A DNA stretch of 42,958 bases from an uncultured Succinivibrionaceae bacterium (GCA_949286015.1 CASEBB010000025.1:1-42958); one strand, 5' to 3'; shown: positions 9,087 to 19,226, counted from the first letter of the stretch. A program made the numbers and translations. The notes: a model not told the origin generated them from the sequence alone.

Positions 9087-10139
9087 TTAATCGTCGTCCA
9101 GATCCTCAAACTCGTCGTCATCATCAAGGTTAATACCAGCACCCTTGAGGATGGAGAGATCGCTCTTCATTGAAGGTGGACGCTTGAGCACCTCGGAGAT
9201 CTTAATGGCGAGCTTGTCCTTAGTGCGACCTAATTTGGCGTGGTAGCTTGGCAGGTCTTCAATGTAGACCAAGAGCTCCTCAGGCATCTCCACGTTAAGG
9301 ACGTCACCTGGCTTTAAATCCATGATCTGGCCTAAGGAGAGCACCAGATCAAGCATCTTGACGCGCATATCAACCTGCACGTCCATGACTTCCTCACGCA
9401 GAGCCTTATTCCAGCGCACGTCGGTATCGCCCTTATCGGACTGCACACCGGCGTCGAGCAGTTCACGGATTGGCTCGATCATCGAGTAAGGGAAGGCGAT
9501 GTGCATATCGCCGCCACCACCGTCGAGATCGATGTGGAACTGGTTGACCACTAACATCTCAGAAGGGCTGACGATGTTAGCCATGGCTGGGTTAACTTCG
9601 CTGTCTAAGTATTCAAACTCCACGTCCATGACTGGAGCCCAAGCTTCCTTGTAGTCCTCAAAGACCATCTTCAGGAGCTTTTGAATAATACGACGCTCAG
9701 TAGGCGTGAACTCACGACCTTCGATCTTGGCGCGGAAACGGCCCTCACCACCGAAGAAGTTCTCCACCAAGATGAACACCAGGCGGGCTTCTAAGGTCAC
9801 TAAGGCGGTGCCCTTTAATGGGCGGAAGCGCACCATGTTCAGCGAGGTAGGCACGTACAGGGTCTGCACGTACTCACCAAACTTCATCATCTTGACGCCA
9901 ATCCACGTCACTTCCGCGCTGTGGCGCATCATATTGAATAAGCTGATGCGCATGTGACGGGCGAAACGCTCGTCCACCAGCTCGAGGGTCGGCATGCGAC
10001 CACGAACAATGCGCTCTTGCGAGCCGAAGTCAAACGGCTTAATGCCGTGGTTGTCTTCTTGGTAGGAAGAAGAGGGATCGGCATCATCTGAGCCGTGTAA
10101 CAGGGCGTCGATCTCGTCTTGCGTCAGAAACTCAGTCAT
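9087..10139 (-). CDS. fliM: FliM, flagellar motor switch protein
   Basis: The 350-residue protein has the complete FliM layout. The N-terminal CheY-binding segment is FLTQDEIDALLHG. The middle domain runs from DFGSQERIVRGRMPTLE through GTALVTLEARLVFILVENFFGG in pattern to MHIAFPYSMIEPIRELL. The C-terminal SpoA domain contains VLSLGQIMDLKPGDVLNVEMP. It links chemotaxis signalling to rotor direction in the C-ring. A short acidic tail (DDDDEFEDLDDD) ends the protein. fliL ends 25 bases upstream, so the two are surely cotranscribed. The length is close to E. coli FliM (334). Confidence 0.97.
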   Translation of the reverse strand: MTEFLTQDEIDALLHGSDDADPSSSYQEDNHGIKPFDFGSQERIVRGRMPTLELVDERFARHMRISLFNMMRHSAEVTWIGVKMMKFGEYVQTLYVPTSLNMVRFRPLKGTALVTLEARLVFILVENFFGGEGRFRAKIEGREFTPTERRIIQKLLKMVFEDYKEAWAPVMDVEFEYLDSEVNPAMANIVSPSEMLVVNQFHIDLDGGGGDMHIAFPYSMIEPIRELLDAGVQSDKGDTDVRWNKALREEVMDVQVDMRVKMLDLVLSLGQIMDLKPGDVLNVEMPEELLVYIEDLPSYHAKLGRTKDKLAIKISEVLKRPPSMKSDLSILKGAGINLDDDDEFEDLDDD

Positions 10140-10164
10140 AAAAGCCTTGCGCCTACTGCTGTGC

Positions 10165-10719
10165 CTACTGCATCACAAAGTTGGTAAAGAGCACCTGCTC
10201 TACGACCGGCTCATTGGTGATACCCGTCATCTTGGTTCTGATACCGTCGAGCAGTAAACGCTTAAAACGTTGTCTGCCGGATGGGCTGGCTAAGCTATCA
10301 AAATCCTGTTGTCCGCAGATCTCAGAAATGGTTGCGCTAATCAGCGGCAAGTGCTTTTGCGCCAGAGCGGTGTTATTTTGGCCCACAGTCACTAAGACGA
10401 TTTCGGCCTGCACCATGTGACCCTTATTGCTCTTAGCGCTTGGCAAATTAAAGGTAAAGGCACGCTCAAAGCGCACGTACTGCTCGGTATTATCGATAGC
10501 AGCGGCACTAGGCTGCGCTGCCACAGCAGCATTACCTGCTACCTGTGCGGCAGGAGTCGCGGTGATATCCGGAGCAAATGGCCACTTGTGATAGAGATAG
10601 GCATAGGTGGTGTAACCACCGATACCGAGGATAACGACCACAATCACCAAGATAAGCACAAAGAGCTTGCGTCGTGATCCCATGCTGCCGGCACTTAAAT
10701 CATCAGACGTATCTGACAT
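10165..10719 (-). CDS. fliL: FliL, flagellar basal-body associated protein
   Basis: This 184-residue protein has the FliL layout: a short cytoplasmic N terminus, one membrane helix at residues about 17-38 (KLFVLILVIVVVILGIGGY), a linker and a periplasmic domain. Typical FliL words include YVRFERAFTFNL, VQAEIVLVT and the C-terminal FTNFVMQ. FliL surrounds the stator units and supports torque. I start at ATG 10719, where AGGAG lies seven bases upstream; an in-frame ATG at 10758 lacks a site. fliM follows after 25 bases, while fliK is 1.2 kb upstream. Confidence 0.93.
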   Translation of the reverse strand: MSDTSDDLSAGSMGSRRKLFVLILVIVVVILGIGGYTTYAYLYHKWPFAPDITATPAAQVAGNAAVAAQPSAAAIDNTEQYVRFERAFTFNLPSAKSNKGHMVQAEIVLVTVGQNNTALAQKHLPLISATISEICGQQDFDSLASPSGRQRFKRLLLDGIRTKMTGITNEPVVEQVLFTNFVMQ

Positions 10720-11089
10720 CAGTTCTCTCCTGTCCCAATCGCAAAAGCTTTGGCCCACCCTGCTTAAGCTTTTTCACCGCAGGGACGGCTTCCTAAAAGC
10801 AAGGGCTAAGCCCCGTAACAGTTCCTAAAACAGTTAAGAAGTCGAGCTCCTTTCAGCCACCGCATAGCAAGCGCGCTCAATGACGAGTCACACTGGAAAA
10901 TGGGCATAGCCACACGTTCGCGCCGTCGCCATGGCTATTTGAGGCAGGAGTGCACAAGCTTACGGGAAAGGCCAGCTACGCTGTCCTTAAGCACACCTCC
11001 GCTCTGGGCTTTAGAGCTTAAGAGCAGGTAAAAACCCACGGCATAGCAGCAAAGCTGATAAACATGGGCGTGGTGTGAGCTGTTATCCC

Positions 11090-11116
11090 TAAAAATAGCG
11101 CAATGATTGCCGATAT
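11090..11116 (+). promoter_or_regulatory. Sigma-28 (FliA)-like promoter, plus strand
   Basis: TAAAAATA, an 11-base spacer and GCCGATAT match the FliA consensus (TAAAGTTT-N11-GCCGATAA) in the -35 core, exact spacing and seven of eight -10 bases. It points antisense to the flagellar genes, and no clear plus-strand gene follows. It could drive an antisense or small RNA, or be chance. Confidence 0.35.
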
Positions 11117-11884
11117 AAAAAGCCCCCGACTTTGGCTAAATTTGCAGCAAAGAAAAGGCCCAGCAGCGGCATAAATAACGGGTTTGCCCCCTCTTAGCGC
11201 GCTGTCAAATAATCAGCAAAGGTATTCTGAGCGCACTTTGGTGCAAACAGTATGCCTTGCATCAGAACGGCGCAGCGCAAAAAAGGGTTGTATAAGCGCT
11301 ACATTATGGCCTAAAAGTGGGTACGGTGTCATGCTGCCTTGAGGCAAAGCAGAGGTGCACTCAAGAGCTGCGCACAGGGACGCACTGGGGAGCACTGGGG
11401 GAGGTGGAGACGCGGCCTGCGGTCATGAGGCAGCTTATGGTAGCTTGGATGGCGTAAAAGAGCGGATACAGCCGCGCGCTGTTATGAGAGAACGGAGTAG
11501 GACAGTCTGTGCGAAGGGCGCTAGAGGCAAGGCGGCAGAGCAGAGGTTACAGGACACGGAGCTTACGGCCAACTTGTGCGACAACAGACAGGATATGACC
11601 CGCGCATGGTCGCGCCAATACCACAAGCCAATCCCCAAGGCGCTCACTGCCTGCAAGCCGGTGTTTTACACTGAGAGTAGGTGTTTGTTGCGACGTTGCT
11701 CTCGACTCGCGCTAAGGCACCGATGGGCGCTTTTTGCGCTTACCTCCGGAGCAAGGGCTATAAACCCCAAACAGCAAAAGAGAGGGGCCTACCTCGCAGT
11801 AAGCTCATCTCTTTTAGTGCTGTCATGACGCCTCGGGTGTGCGGCGTCTCATGGCGCATGGAATGAGCCGCAGAGGCTTAAGCC

Positions 11885-11913
11885 CTGCTATGGACGCAGA
11901 TGCCCCATAGCAG
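11885..11913. repeat. Inverted repeat downstream of fliK
   Basis: CTGCTATGG (11885-11893) and CCATAGCAG (11905-11913) are perfect nine-base arms around an 11-base loop. It lies 45 bases beyond the fliK stop. No T run follows on the minus strand, so it may protect the 3' end rather than terminate. Confidence 0.45.
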
Positions 11914-11957
11914 AGCTTCGTGGTGCTCTCTGGGCTCTATAGGCTCTAATGCCTTGT

Positions 11958-14867
11958 CTAAACGCCACGTAAGCGGCCTTGGCCATCAGCGGTGCTGTGC
12001 ACGTTGCTCCAGCGACTCATCATGGCGTTGCCACGCTGTGGTTGGGCTGTGGTGGTCTCCGCAGCTGCCACCTCAGTAGTAGCAGCGGTATTGCCGCCCT
12101 GCGCTGCTAAGCGCTGTTGTGCCACCGCCGAGGCGCGTACTGCGGCCTCAGCATGCTCTTCAGCCTCGATCTCGTTTAAGTCCAGCACCTGTGTCTGGGT
12201 AACGATATCCTGCTGAGCCAGCGAGCTTTGCAGCACTGGTAAGGTATGACGCAATAAAGCGCGGGTCTGTGGATCAGCTGCTGCTACCCATACCGATAAG
12301 GCGTCGTTCTTATCGTTTAAGTCGATATTGACGCGCATCTTGCCTAAGCCCTCAGGCTCCATATCCACCGCTAAGTGCTTTAAGTTGCGTGCCGCCATCT
12401 GCATCACACGCTCATGAATCATAGCCGCATTGGAGCTTGGGTCGGAGCTTAAGATAAAGCCACGGCTAATATCAGCTTGCAGCTCTTGTTGCGCTTGCTC
12501 ACGTACTTGTGCTGCCTCAGCTTGCTCTGCAGCAACTTGAGCTTGTGCCGCAGCGCTTAACTGCGCACCTTGAGCCTCACCATTGAGCGTTGCAGCTGCA
12601 CTCACATTATTGGCATCATCAGCGCCCGCACCACGCGCTAAGCGCTGGCTAGAAGAGGATTGGGCATTGATACCAGCGGCGGCAGCGGCTAAGTCCTGCT
12701 CACGAATGGCGCCTTCGGTCATGATGCTGGCTAAACGGCTGTTTTGGTAACCCACAGCAGCGCCCGCCCCATTCTGACCGCGTGCATTCTGTTGTAAGGA
12801 CTCAAGGGCACTGCGCACCTCGCTGTCAGCGACCTCACCTAAGAGCTGATTCTCCTCAATGGTATTGGCCATTAGCTTGGTGGTAGCATCATCAAAACGA
12901 CCATCAGCGTTTTGCTGGGCTGCAAGGCGTAATAAAGCCTCAGCTGCCTTACCAAAGTGACCATTCTCAGCTGCAGCTGCGCTCTTCTCGGACTTAGCAG
13001 CAGTAGCAGTAGCAGCGTTAGCTTGGGTTAAGCCGCCCTCAGCACGGGCGCGGTCAGACCCCAGAGACTGCATCGCAGCGGAGGTGGCAGCCACTTGCGC
13101 GGCCATATTCTGTGGCACCGGCGCAAAGGCAGCGTTAGCCGCAGCCGCCGGAGTCGTATTGGCGGCCATGGTAGCAGCTTGGGCAAGAGTAGCAGCGTTA
13201 GTCTGTGCTGCCGCTTGCGTGTGGCTCTGGGCAGCAGTGGCACTGTTAGTGGTTGCGCTGGTGCTCGCGTTATTGGCGACCTGAGCTTGTAATTGCTGCG
13301 CTGCTTGCTGCGCTCTACCAGCAGCAGTCAGCGCTTGCTTCTCAACTACACCGTGCGTTTCCTGTTGCAGCTGATGTTGCTGCATCAGAATCTCGGTGCT
13401 AGTACGGCCAACGGTCTCTACTGGGCCGGAATTGAGCGCCGTGACTTGGCTTACACTCTGGGAATTGCCGGTAACCACACCGGCCATAGCGGCGAGGTTA
13501 GAGCCGTTACCTTGAGCGGCCATGAGGTTTAAACGTGAGACATCGAGGGCGGCAATGGTGTCTTGAGAGGTTGGTAAACCTGCCAGCATCTGCGCATCAC
13601 GGCGGGCTTGCGCTAAGGCCGCTGGATTGGCCATCTGTAAGCTCAGCTTACTGACGTTGGCCTTACGGGCCATTACGTCGAGGCTCTCTTTTAACTCCTC
13701 ACGATTAAGCTGCGCAATTTGCTGGGCAGTGGTGACCTTCTGCTCTTGCGAGTCCATGTTGCCTAATTGGTGTTGGTTTAAGGCATTTAAGGACGAGCTA
13801 ATCGCGCGATCAGTGGTCTCAACACCATCGACCTGCAGCATTTGGGCGGCAGCTTGAGCATTAGGGGCAACGTCATCAGCACCATAGGCAGCATTAGTCG
13901 CACTTAAAGCAGCATTGCCATTACCGGCACCGTTGCCAGAACCAGAGCCATTGCCACTAGCGGCATCAGTCTGCCCTGCAATAGAGGTCACACCGCTGCC
14001 GGAGACACTACCGTCAGTAGTGGTAGTCGTGGCGGCACCTGAGGCTACTGTAGCGTTTGCTACGGTAGTAGTAGCAGTAGTGGTAGTGTTAGCAGCTCCA
14101 CCGGAGGCATAAGAGGCAAGGCCTTGGGCACCGCTACCAGTACCGGTACCAATACCAGTACCAGCACCAGCACCGCTAGCGCTACCTGCGGCAGCAAAGG
14201 TATTGGTGTTGGTAGTACTGCCAGAGCTGAGCGTATTTGCGGCGCTTAAGGACAGGGTAGCGGCGCCAGAGGCGGCAGTGGTTGCAGCACCGGAGGCAAT
14301 GCTGGTAGCTGCACCTGAGGCAGTGGTAGAGGCACCGGATGCTGTAGCAGCGGCTCCCGATTGCGCCGCGTAAGCGGCAGCGAGAATCTCCGATGGGCGT
14401 AACTCACGGTTACTGGCCTCTTGCTGCGCTTGCAGGTTTTGCTGGGCTTGCTGCGCTTGCTGGGCCTGTTGCTGCTCATGCGTGGCCTGTGCTTGCGCTT
14501 GCTGAGCTAAAACCTTCAGCGCTTGCGCTTGTTCGGCACGGTCTTGGGCCGCTTCGCGCTGGGCACGGAGCTTACGATCTTGCTCTTCTTGCTCTTCTTT
14601 TTGATCACGCAGTTCACGCGCTTGATCGCTGTGCTCTTGCGCCAGCTTCTGGCTGTCTTGCATGGACTGCTTAAAGGTGTCACTGCGCTTCTTATCAGCG
14701 AAGTCACCTAAGCGCGTCTTTAAAGAGGCTAAAACCGAGGAGAAACGTCTCTCAAAGCTCTCCGCATTAGGCGAGAGGCGGTCATACGGATTGGCCGTAG
14801 AGTTAGAGGAATTTGCGCGCTCGCTCTGGGAAGAAGCTTGAGCATTTACATGTGGCAAATTCTGCAT
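11958..14867 (-). CDS. fliK: FliK, flagellar hook-length control protein, very long
   Basis: FliK is the secreted ruler that sets hook length and switches export from hook to filament. The C-terminal Flg_hook domain is clear around residues 820-890: MEPEGLGKMRVNIDLNDKND, then VWVAAADPQTRALLRHTLP and VLQSSLAQQDI. The N-terminal part (to about 300) is a charged and Gln/Ala-rich coiled region (QAQQAQQAQQ), followed by long Ala/Thr/Ser/Gly low-complexity stretches. At 969 residues it is more than twice the E. coli length (375). The start at 14867 has CGAGG seven bases upstream. It heads the minus-strand series; fliL follows only after 1.2 kb. The middle of FliK is variable in all bacteria, so the call rests on the C-terminal domain and position. 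Confidence 0.93.
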   Translation of the reverse strand: MQNLPHVNAQASSQSERANSSNSTANPYDRLSPNAESFERRFSSVLASLKTRLGDFADKKRSDTFKQSMQDSQKLAQEHSDQARELRDQKEEQEEQDRKLRAQREAAQDRAEQAQALKVLAQQAQAQATHEQQQAQQAQQAQQNLQAQQEASNRELRPSEILAAAYAAQSGAAATASGASTTASGAATSIASGAATTAASGAATLSLSAANTLSSGSTTNTNTFAAAGSASGAGAGTGIGTGTGSGAQGLASYASGGAANTTTTATTTVANATVASGAATTTTTDGSVSGSGVTSIAGQTDAASGNGSGSGNGAGNGNAALSATNAAYGADDVAPNAQAAAQMLQVDGVETTDRAISSSLNALNQHQLGNMDSQEQKVTTAQQIAQLNREELKESLDVMARKANVSKLSLQMANPAALAQARRDAQMLAGLPTSQDTIAALDVSRLNLMAAQGNGSNLAAMAGVVTGNSQSVSQVTALNSGPVETVGRTSTEILMQQHQLQQETHGVVEKQALTAAGRAQQAAQQLQAQVANNASTSATTNSATAAQSHTQAAAQTNAATLAQAATMAANTTPAAAANAAFAPVPQNMAAQVAATSAAMQSLGSDRARAEGGLTQANAATATAAKSEKSAAAAENGHFGKAAEALLRLAAQQNADGRFDDATTKLMANTIEENQLLGEVADSEVRSALESLQQNARGQNGAGAAVGYQNSRLASIMTEGAIREQDLAAAAAGINAQSSSSQRLARGAGADDANNVSAAATLNGEAQGAQLSAAAQAQVAAEQAEAAQVREQAQQELQADISRGFILSSDPSSNAAMIHERVMQMAARNLKHLAVDMEPEGLGKMRVNIDLNDKNDALSVWVAAADPQTRALLRHTLPVLQSSLAQQDIVTQTQVLDLNEIEAEEHAEAAVRASAVAQQRLAAQGGNTAATTEVAAAETTTAQPQRGNAMMSRWSNVHSTADGQGRLRGV

Positions 14868-15684
14868 GTGAACCTCGATTTACGCTCTCACCTAACAAAG
14901 GCCAGCGTACAGTCTCTTTGGGGAGGAAAGAAGCCGCCATAAACGGCATAAGAATCAGGAAAAAACCTAAATTTTCTAGCAAAAGTGCAAGGCCTATTCC
15001 AAAGGAAACCTAAGAGCGATTTGCGGGGGATAGAGGCGCTGAGCGAGCACGCCTTAACAGGCATATAAATCAGCTTTTAGCAACAATATCATTAACGGCA
15101 AGGCATGCCCAAAGGCGGCGATGGGGGGCTGTAAAGTGAGCAGAGCAGACCTCCCTATATGTATTCCCCAAGATCACCTTGGCTGGAAGCTTAAGCTTTG
15201 CGACCTGTAAGGTCAGCTGCCACCACGAGCAAACCACCACAGACAGCGTGCTTTTGCCTTGTGTACGCATCTTGTGACCGCCATAGACATCTTATGGTGA
15301 GCAGCTGTGGGTGATTGGTTACTACAGGTAGCACTCGACCGTACAGGTAGTGCCATCTGGCCTCTTGAAGCTGTCACTGAGACGCTCACACCCTCCTTGC
15401 TACCTGATGTGCGCAGCAAACACCTGAAAATGCCATGCACATCAAACTTTGCGCTATTGGCGGGCTATTTCACGTATCGTTCCTTGCTCTTGTCGAGATG
15501 CGCCAAGTATAATCAAGCTGTACTGCATGCTCTCATAGGCGAAAAACATGTTGTTTATGCGGTATGACGCCGTTATGGCTGTGAATCTGTTACCAGTCTT
15601 TAGCAGCGCCTCTCAAGCAGACAACTGCTGGTGTTTCTGTAAGCGCCAAGTGGTTAATGGCCCGCAAAGGAAAAAGGAGTGGCT
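14868..15684. other. Divergent spacer between fliK and the autotransporter
   Basis: This region separates minus-strand fliK from the plus-strand autotransporter and should hold both promoters. A TATAAT box lies at 15508-15513. Short open frames here show no family resemblance and are not supported. Confidence 0.5.
15484..15513 (+). promoter_or_regulatory. Possible promoter of the autotransporter
   Basis: A perfect TATAAT at 15508-15513 is preceded by TTGCTC at 15484-15489 with an 18-base spacer. It lies about 170 bases upstream of the ATG at 15685. The -35 is weak. Confidence 0.4.
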
Positions 15685-18451
15685 ATGTCAGCAAAGCCTA
15701 ACGCGCATCAAACGACTACTAATTTACCTCACATTGTATTGATTAGTAGCAAAAATACGCATTGGGGGGGGTAGCAGCCTTTTAGATAAGGCTCCCGCCG
15801 CCAATCACAGCGGTGCTCTGCCACGCCTCAGCGCTGATATAAGCCACTTTCAGTCACGTCCCGCCTCACCTCCTCGTCTTCATCTCTCCAAACTGGCACT
15901 CGCCACCCTCCTTGCCTTAGCCTCCTGCCACCATTTAGCCTTTGCGGCGCGCGAACAACCTGACAGTAACAACTTCATTAAGCAACCAGCACCAAACACC
16001 GGCATTGAAATTATCAATGATGGAACCTACAACGTTGCGGCGGGGTTCGAGCTTAAGGACTTGACCACAAGTATCTTAGGCGATTATTACGGTGCGTTGT
16101 ATTCACGTGCTAATAATGATGTCTTTCTGCAGTTTACAGGGTCAGCTGATTTTCTTAATAACACATTAAATAGAAGCGGCGCTATCGATAGCATTGGAGC
16201 AGTGACAGTCACTGGCGGTACAGGCCCCGTTTCGTTCTCAAACAATACAGCGCGTACTGGTGGGGCTATCTATAGCCAAGGAGCAGTGACAGTCACTACT
16301 GAGGGCGCAGGTAACGTATCGTTCTCAAACAATAAAGCTACGGAGTTTGGTGGCGCTATCTATAGCCTAGAAGCAGTGACGATCACGGGCGGCGCTGGTA
16401 ACGTTTCGTTCTCAAACAATAAAGCTACGGGGTTTGGTGGCGCTATCTACACCAACAACGGGCTTGATTTAACAGCACGTGGTGGAGATATTACCTTTGA
16501 GGATAATACTGCTGATGGTCAGCCTAACGCAATTTATGTTAACTCTAACTCTCCTAAGCTTAATCTCAAAGCGGCCAAAGATCACCAAATCCTATTTGCC
16601 GATCCTATCTCTGGTTGGTCGCCAAAGAACATCACCACCACCATCAACCAAAGTGCTCCTGATCAAGAGTTTGCAGGTACCATCGAGTTCTCGCGGTTCG
16701 CTACCACTTTAGGCAACGTCACCCAGCACAACGGTACCCTCAAGGTTAGCGCTGGCGCTACGCTGAATACCTCCTCCTATACTCATGCTACAGGTAACGA
16801 GAGCACCTTAGCCTTAGCAGGTAAATCGCGTTTTACCTCTCAGGGAAATCTTCACCTCCCAGCCCACACCACCAATCGTCCTACCATTGATGTTACTGGT
16901 ACCGGCAATAGCATCAGTGCCCCAACCGTCACCTTTGCCCCAAATGCAACCATCAACTTTAATGTTGATACCAGCACCGCTGAAGACGCTGCAATGCTGA
17001 CTCTTGAGGACACGTCCCAAGATGCTGCTGACAAGGTCATCTCCATTGATGGAGTAAAGCTCAATGTAGTGGTCACAGGCTCCATCGCAAACGCCAAAAC
17101 TATCAGACTGCTTGAACCTGAAACTGGCACTACCTTAACGGGTGAGGCCGAGTATGAGAGCAATCTTTACAGCATCAATTGCGACCCAAGCACAGGTAAG
17201 TGCTCTGTGGCGGTGCCTGCTACGACTCCGGCTGAAGATGATCCAAGCACAGACGAGGACTCTGGCGACACCAGCTCTAATCAAGATATCCCAAGTGCTG
17301 ACAGTGACCCAGACTCATCTGCTGATACTGATGACGACCTCACTGTTATCATCACCCCTAAGCCGCACCCTATTGAGGACATGGGCGGCAACGCCAATCA
17401 AGCCGCAGCCTTTGCCGCCTTTAGTACCGGCAACTTCGCTCCTGACTCTTTTGAGTATCAGCTCTTCTATGGCGCTGGTGGCTTGCAAGAGGCCTTACAG
17501 CAAGGCTCCGGTCGCGCCGGTCTTAATGCGCTGAGCACGCTTTTCCCTTACGATGCTCCTGTGGTGCTTGATAACGCCCGTGCTACCACGGACTTTATCA
17601 CCAAGGCTGCATGGTACGGTACCACGCCGCAAACCGTGGTAGGACAGACTAGCGACGCCACCATGTGGTTGCGTGCCAGTGCTGCTACCGCTGATGCTGA
17701 CGACTTTGATGCCGGTGCCTTTGGCTACGATATTGACCGCACCCACTTGGCCTTAGGGCTCGAAACAGCGCTTAATGCCAACTGGAAACTGGGTGTAGGC
17801 TACGCCTATGGCTACAGTGATATGGACTCGCTGCAGCGCAGTGCTGACAGTGAGAGTCACTCGTTCTTTGGCTATGCGCAGTACCACCACGGCCCATGGC
17901 GCTTCAATGGCTTGCTTAGCGCAGGCTTTGCCGATTATGACGAAGATGCGCAAGCTCTGAATCAGCAGCTTACTGCCGACTACCGCGCTACCTCTCTCTA
18001 TGGTGCCATGATGGTGGGCTATGAGCTCACAACCGCGCGTGGTGCTGTGACCCCAGAGCTGGGCCTTTCGCTGCTCTCGGTTGATGTGTCTGATTACGAC
18101 ACGTCCACCGGTTGGGACGTGGCAGCGGAGCGAGCCACGCTGACCTCGGCTATTGCTGGTTTGCGTTGGGAGATTGATGCCTATCGCACTACTGACTGGG
18201 AGCTGCTCTTTACTGGTGGCTTACACGCGCGTTATGACCTCAGCACCACCGGCCTTGACTATGAGGTCACTCTCTCCAATGGTTCCTCTGTCAGCATTGT
18301 AGGTGAGGAGCCAGATCGCTTGGCGCTGCTGCCATCTTTAGGAGCGAAGCTAAGCGCTGGTAACTTTGCTCTGAAGGCACTGCTATCTGGTACTGTCTCT
18401 GATAGCGTTACCGCCAAAGCCCTAAGCCTCGACTTTAGCTATCGCTTCTAA
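15685..18451 (+). CDS. Phase-variable Pmp-like autotransporter (out of frame in this sequence)
   Basis: An ATG at 15685 with a strong site (AAGGAG, seven bases upstream) opens a frame of 29 codons that enters a run of eight G and stops at TAG 15772. The frame of the large protein is open from 15743, with no ATG before its signal peptide. Removing one G (seven in the run) joins the two exactly and gives about 921 residues. The joined protein has an unusually long leader, a basic-hydrophobic signal (KLALATLLALASC... AFA, residues about 67-87), then three units with GGAIY and FSNN typical of Pmp-type passengers, an Asp/Ser/Thr-rich linker near residues 510-570, and a C-terminal autotransporter barrel ending in SYRF. 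It would be an outer-membrane surface protein. In this sequence only a TTG at 16061 or another poor start could give product without the signal. Confidence 0.8.
15764..15771 (+). repeat. Poly-G tract (G8) at codons 27-29, slipped-strand switch
   Basis: The run follows CATT and is followed by TAG. With eight G the reading is TGG GGG GGG TAG; with seven it is TGG GGG GGT AGC and continues into the autotransporter. With nine the downstream frame is again closed; ten would be open. Confidence 0.8.
16199..16450 (+). repeat. Tandem repeats in the autotransporter passenger
   Basis: Three units begin with GCAGTGAC at 16199, 16283 and 16373, giving periods of 84 and 90 bases (28 and 30 codons). The second and third share GTTCTCAAACAATAAAGCTA almost unchanged. 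Each encodes one GGAIY/SFSNN unit, so unit number could change by recombination. Confidence 0.8.
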
Positions 18452-18508
18452 TCGCTTCTAAAAGGGGGCACCGCCACAGCGCCCGCCCCCAGCCACCGCC
18501 CTGATCTT

Positions 18509-18533
18509 GAGAGCAGAGCCACCACCTGCTCTC
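18509..18533. repeat. Hairpin related to repeat C, downstream of the autotransporter
   Basis: GAGAGCAG (18509-18516) and CTGCTCTC (18526-18533) are perfect arms. The bases before (CCTGATCTT) and after (AGGTTAAG) resemble those around the repeat C hairpin, whose arms are GAGAGTAG/CTACTCTC. The change is compensated in both arms. Confidence 0.55.
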
Positions 18534-19226
18534 AGGTTAAGGTAGTCTGCTAGTGAGCGCCCATGTGCACTCACAGCAAACCACGCTCATGCCTCTTGAG
18601 GCACCTCTACTCTGCGTACACTGCGATGCGATGTGTGTCAGTGGTAAACGCCCGCCTTTTCAGTAGGTGCCAAGCTCATACAAGGAAGGCAGAAGCCTCA
18701 CTACTTACCCTTAGGGTGGTTCCTGTGCCTTCCTGCTGCTACGCTGCACAGCACCGCAGCCCTCGCCATCGCCTCTGTGCGACGCTACTCTCCTCTCTTA
18801 CGCTCTTCCCTCCTGTGTCAGCATTCTGTCTTTTTTCCTGCGCATGCTCTGTGCAATTACAGCCGAAGTGCTTATTTATGGGGCAAACGCACAGTCATAT
18901 CCTCCCTAAACCAGCGTTCCCCTAAGCGCCTGTGACTAGATAGCCACTGTCCCTAAAACGGCTTATCTCTGCGGTTATAAGCGCTTTACCGTCAGCCTAG
19001 CTCTAGCCATTAGTTGCTGCTCCCCGTGAACTTTTGGCGCGCCCAACCTACTAAAGAAAAGCAACAGCGCCCTGTAAGCACAGGATGCTGTTCTTGCCTG
19101 CTTCAAAGGCAGCAAGATGCTTTCTTTTCGCGTAGACGCCCCCAATCTCTCCACTCACTCAAGCTTAGTGCTTAGCACAGTGGGCATTCAGAGCCAGCTT
19201 TACGCCCTGTTGCCCAAGGATATGTA
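18534..19226. other. Spacer after the autotransporter
   Basis: Apart from the hairpin at its left edge I see no gene or repeat that I can support. An open frame of 120 codons at 18563 has many Cys, His and Ser and no recognisable domain; I do not accept it. Confidence 0.5.

Larger units (their letters stand above)
10720..11957. other. 1.2 kb spacer between fliK and fliL
   Basis: No supportable gene is visible; the open frames here have composition unlike the neighbouring genes. It contains a sigma-28-like promoter pointing away from fliL (11090-11116) and an inverted repeat at 11885-11913. In most relatives fliK and fliL are close together. Confidence 0.55.

Noticed and set aside
11355..11828. 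Plus-strand open frame of 157 codons downstream of the sigma-28-like promoter
   Set aside because: Rich in Arg, Ala and Cys, no recognisable features, no clear ribosome site; probably chance.
16061..16063. TTG at 16061 as the true autotransporter start
   Set aside because: It would remove the signal peptide, without which the barrel protein could not be exported; the upstream ATG plus G run explains the frame better.
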